The position numbers and the translations under genes are program-made. Below are positions 4,989-5,574 of a stretch of DNA of 5,574 bases, piece after piece. Below the pieces are notes generated by a model. It had not been told where the DNA came from and made no database searches. It saw nothing but the letters and a program-made list of their open reading frames with translations. Source of the DNA: Candidatus Nitrosymbiomonas sp. (lineage in GTDB: Bacteria > Sysuimicrobiota > Sysuimicrobiia > Sysuimicrobiales > Humicultoraceae); NCBI GenBank assembly GCA_020724185.1, contig DYHL01000174.1, forward strand, positions 1-5,574. The letters run 5' to 3'. The first letter of the stretch is position 1. Every line of letters starts with the position of its first letter.

Positions 4989-5574
4989 GTGAACCTTGAT
5001 CTGGCAGCGCGCATGAGCACGCTGGGAACCGAGACGGCGTTTGAGATCTTGGCCAGGGCCCGGCAACTCGAGGCCAAGGGTCGCCACATAGTCCACCTCG
5101 AGATCGGTGAACCTGACTTTGACACTCCGGCCCACATCACCGAGGCAGCCGTTCGGGCCCTCCACGACGGATACACGCACTATACGCCGGCCGCCGGAAT
5201 ACTGGAGGCCAGGCAGGCGGTGGCCGACCACGTGGCCCGCGAGCGCGATATCGCCGTGGACGCGTCCCAGGTCGTCATCACCCCGGGCTCCAAGAACGTG
5301 CTGCTCTTCGCCATGCTTGCCCTGGTGAATCCCGGCGATGAGGTGATCTACCCGGATCCCGGGTATCCCATCTACCAGTCCGCCGCCCAGTTCGCCGGGG
5401 CGACCCTCCGGCCCATCCGCCTTCGCGAGGAAGCCGACTTCCGGTTCGACCTCGACGAGTTCCGTGCGCTGCTCTCTCCCCGCACACGGTTGGTCGTGCT
5501 GAACTCGCCACACAATCCGTGGCTTTGTCTCAAAGTAGGGGGCAGATGGGGGTCCTGGAGTAAGAATGGGGGCA
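4989..5574 (+). CDS. Class I/II PLP-dependent aminotransferase, N-terminal part; interrupted near 5519 and cut by window end
   Basis: The frame from GTG 4989 encodes the N-terminal half of a fold-type I aminotransferase (aspartate/aromatic/alanine-type). It would transfer an amino group between an amino acid and a 2-oxo acid using pyridoxal phosphate. Motifs seen: G-E-P-D-F-D-T-P (40-47), Y-T-P-A-A-G (65-70), T-P-G-S-K (98-102), P-G-D-E-V followed by Y-P-D-P-G-Y-P-I-Y (115-129), and N-S-P-H-N-P (172-177). Family members run about 385-400 residues, so the catalytic lysine region is missing. After Pro177 the expected T-G-G is replaced by W-L-C-L-K-V-G-G, and the remaining 18 codons, though open, do not look like the family. 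The gene is therefore either disrupted by an insertion or joined to foreign sequence by assembly. AAGGAGGT at 4976-4983 is five bases before the GTG and fixes the start; an ATG eight codons in (5013) lacks such a site. Substrate is unknown. Confidence 0.82.
   Translation, partial: MNLDLAARMSTLGTETAFEILARARQLEAKGRHIVHLEIGEPDFDTPAHITEAAVRALHDGYTHYTPAAGILEARQAVADHVARERDIAVDASQVVITPGSKNVLLFAMLALVNPGDEVIYPDPGYPIYQSAAQFAGATLRPIRLREEADFRFDLDEFRALLSPRTRLVVLNSPHNPWLCLKVGGRWGSWSKNGG
5520..5574. mobile_element. Possible end of an insertion sequence interrupting the aminotransferase
   Basis: The last 55 bases do not continue the aminotransferase. They are about 56% G+C, lower than the flanking gene, and carry three G5 tracts (5538-5542, 5548-5552, 5568-5572), with GGGGGCA occurring at 5538-5544 and 5568-5574. 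A TGTCTCAAAG stretch begins at 5526. Repeated short motifs just inside a TG-starting end are a feature of some IS families (IS21-type ends have this layout). No transposase, opposite end or target duplication is visible, so this is a tentative reading. A chimeric contig end is the main alternative. Confidence 0.35.

Noticed and set aside
3983..4999. 338-codon open frame on the + strand over the dehydrogenase
   Set aside because: Ser/Arg/Pro-rich translation without domains; the - strand frame holds a full Rossmann dehydrogenase with promoter and ribosome site.
1..5574. CRISPR array, tRNA or rRNA genes
   Set aside because: No regularly spaced direct repeats, no cloverleaf-like sequence and no rRNA-like stretch were seen on either strand; nearly all bases are accounted for by protein genes.

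Overview
This window is GC-rich bacterial DNA (roughly two-thirds G+C by eye). Genes are tightly packed, start on ATG or GTG, and mostly have Shine-Dalgarno sites. The sequence does not identify the lineage. A thermophilic or uncultured high-GC phylum would fit, but that is only an impression. The window cuts a gene at each end.

Left block (2-3894, + strand): five genes in one very compact run form part of a linear azole-containing peptide (LAP/TOMM) biosynthesis locus. In order they are: (1) the C-terminal 237 residues of a YcaO cyclodehydratase ending in a P-Y-P-H-P-F-P tail; (2) a SagB/ThcOx-type flavin (nitroreductase-fold) azoline dehydrogenase; (3) an ABC transporter ATPase; (4) its ABC-2 type permease; (5) an integral-membrane M50-like zinc protease (HEAAH) with an N-terminal PqqD-like domain. 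Together they would cyclise Cys/Ser/Thr residues of a precursor peptide, oxidise the azolines to azoles, probably cleave the leader, and export the product (or protect the host). Junctions are a 9-bp gap, then overlaps of 23, 4 and 13 bp, which suggests a single mRNA with translational coupling. The precursor peptide and any E1-like/ThiF-like partner are not visible here. They would lie upstream of position 1 or be unlinked.

Right block: on the - strand (3874-4836) lies a Rossmann-fold dehydrogenase of the dihydrodipicolinate-reductase-like / 2,4-diaminopentanoate dehydrogenase-like group. It overlaps the protease gene tail-to-tail by 21 bp. A 152-bp divergent intergenic region (4837-4988) carries a good sigma70-like promoter for the dehydrogenase. 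It also carries a strong Shine-Dalgarno for the rightward gene, a class I/II PLP-dependent aminotransferase starting at 4989. These two genes look like amino-acid metabolism unrelated to the LAP locus.

Right edge: the aminotransferase matches its family up to the N-S-P-H-N-P motif and then breaks off at about 5519/5520. The last 55 bases are lower in GC, carry three G5 tracts, and do not continue the expected T-G-G. This looks like the end of an inserted element or an assembly join.
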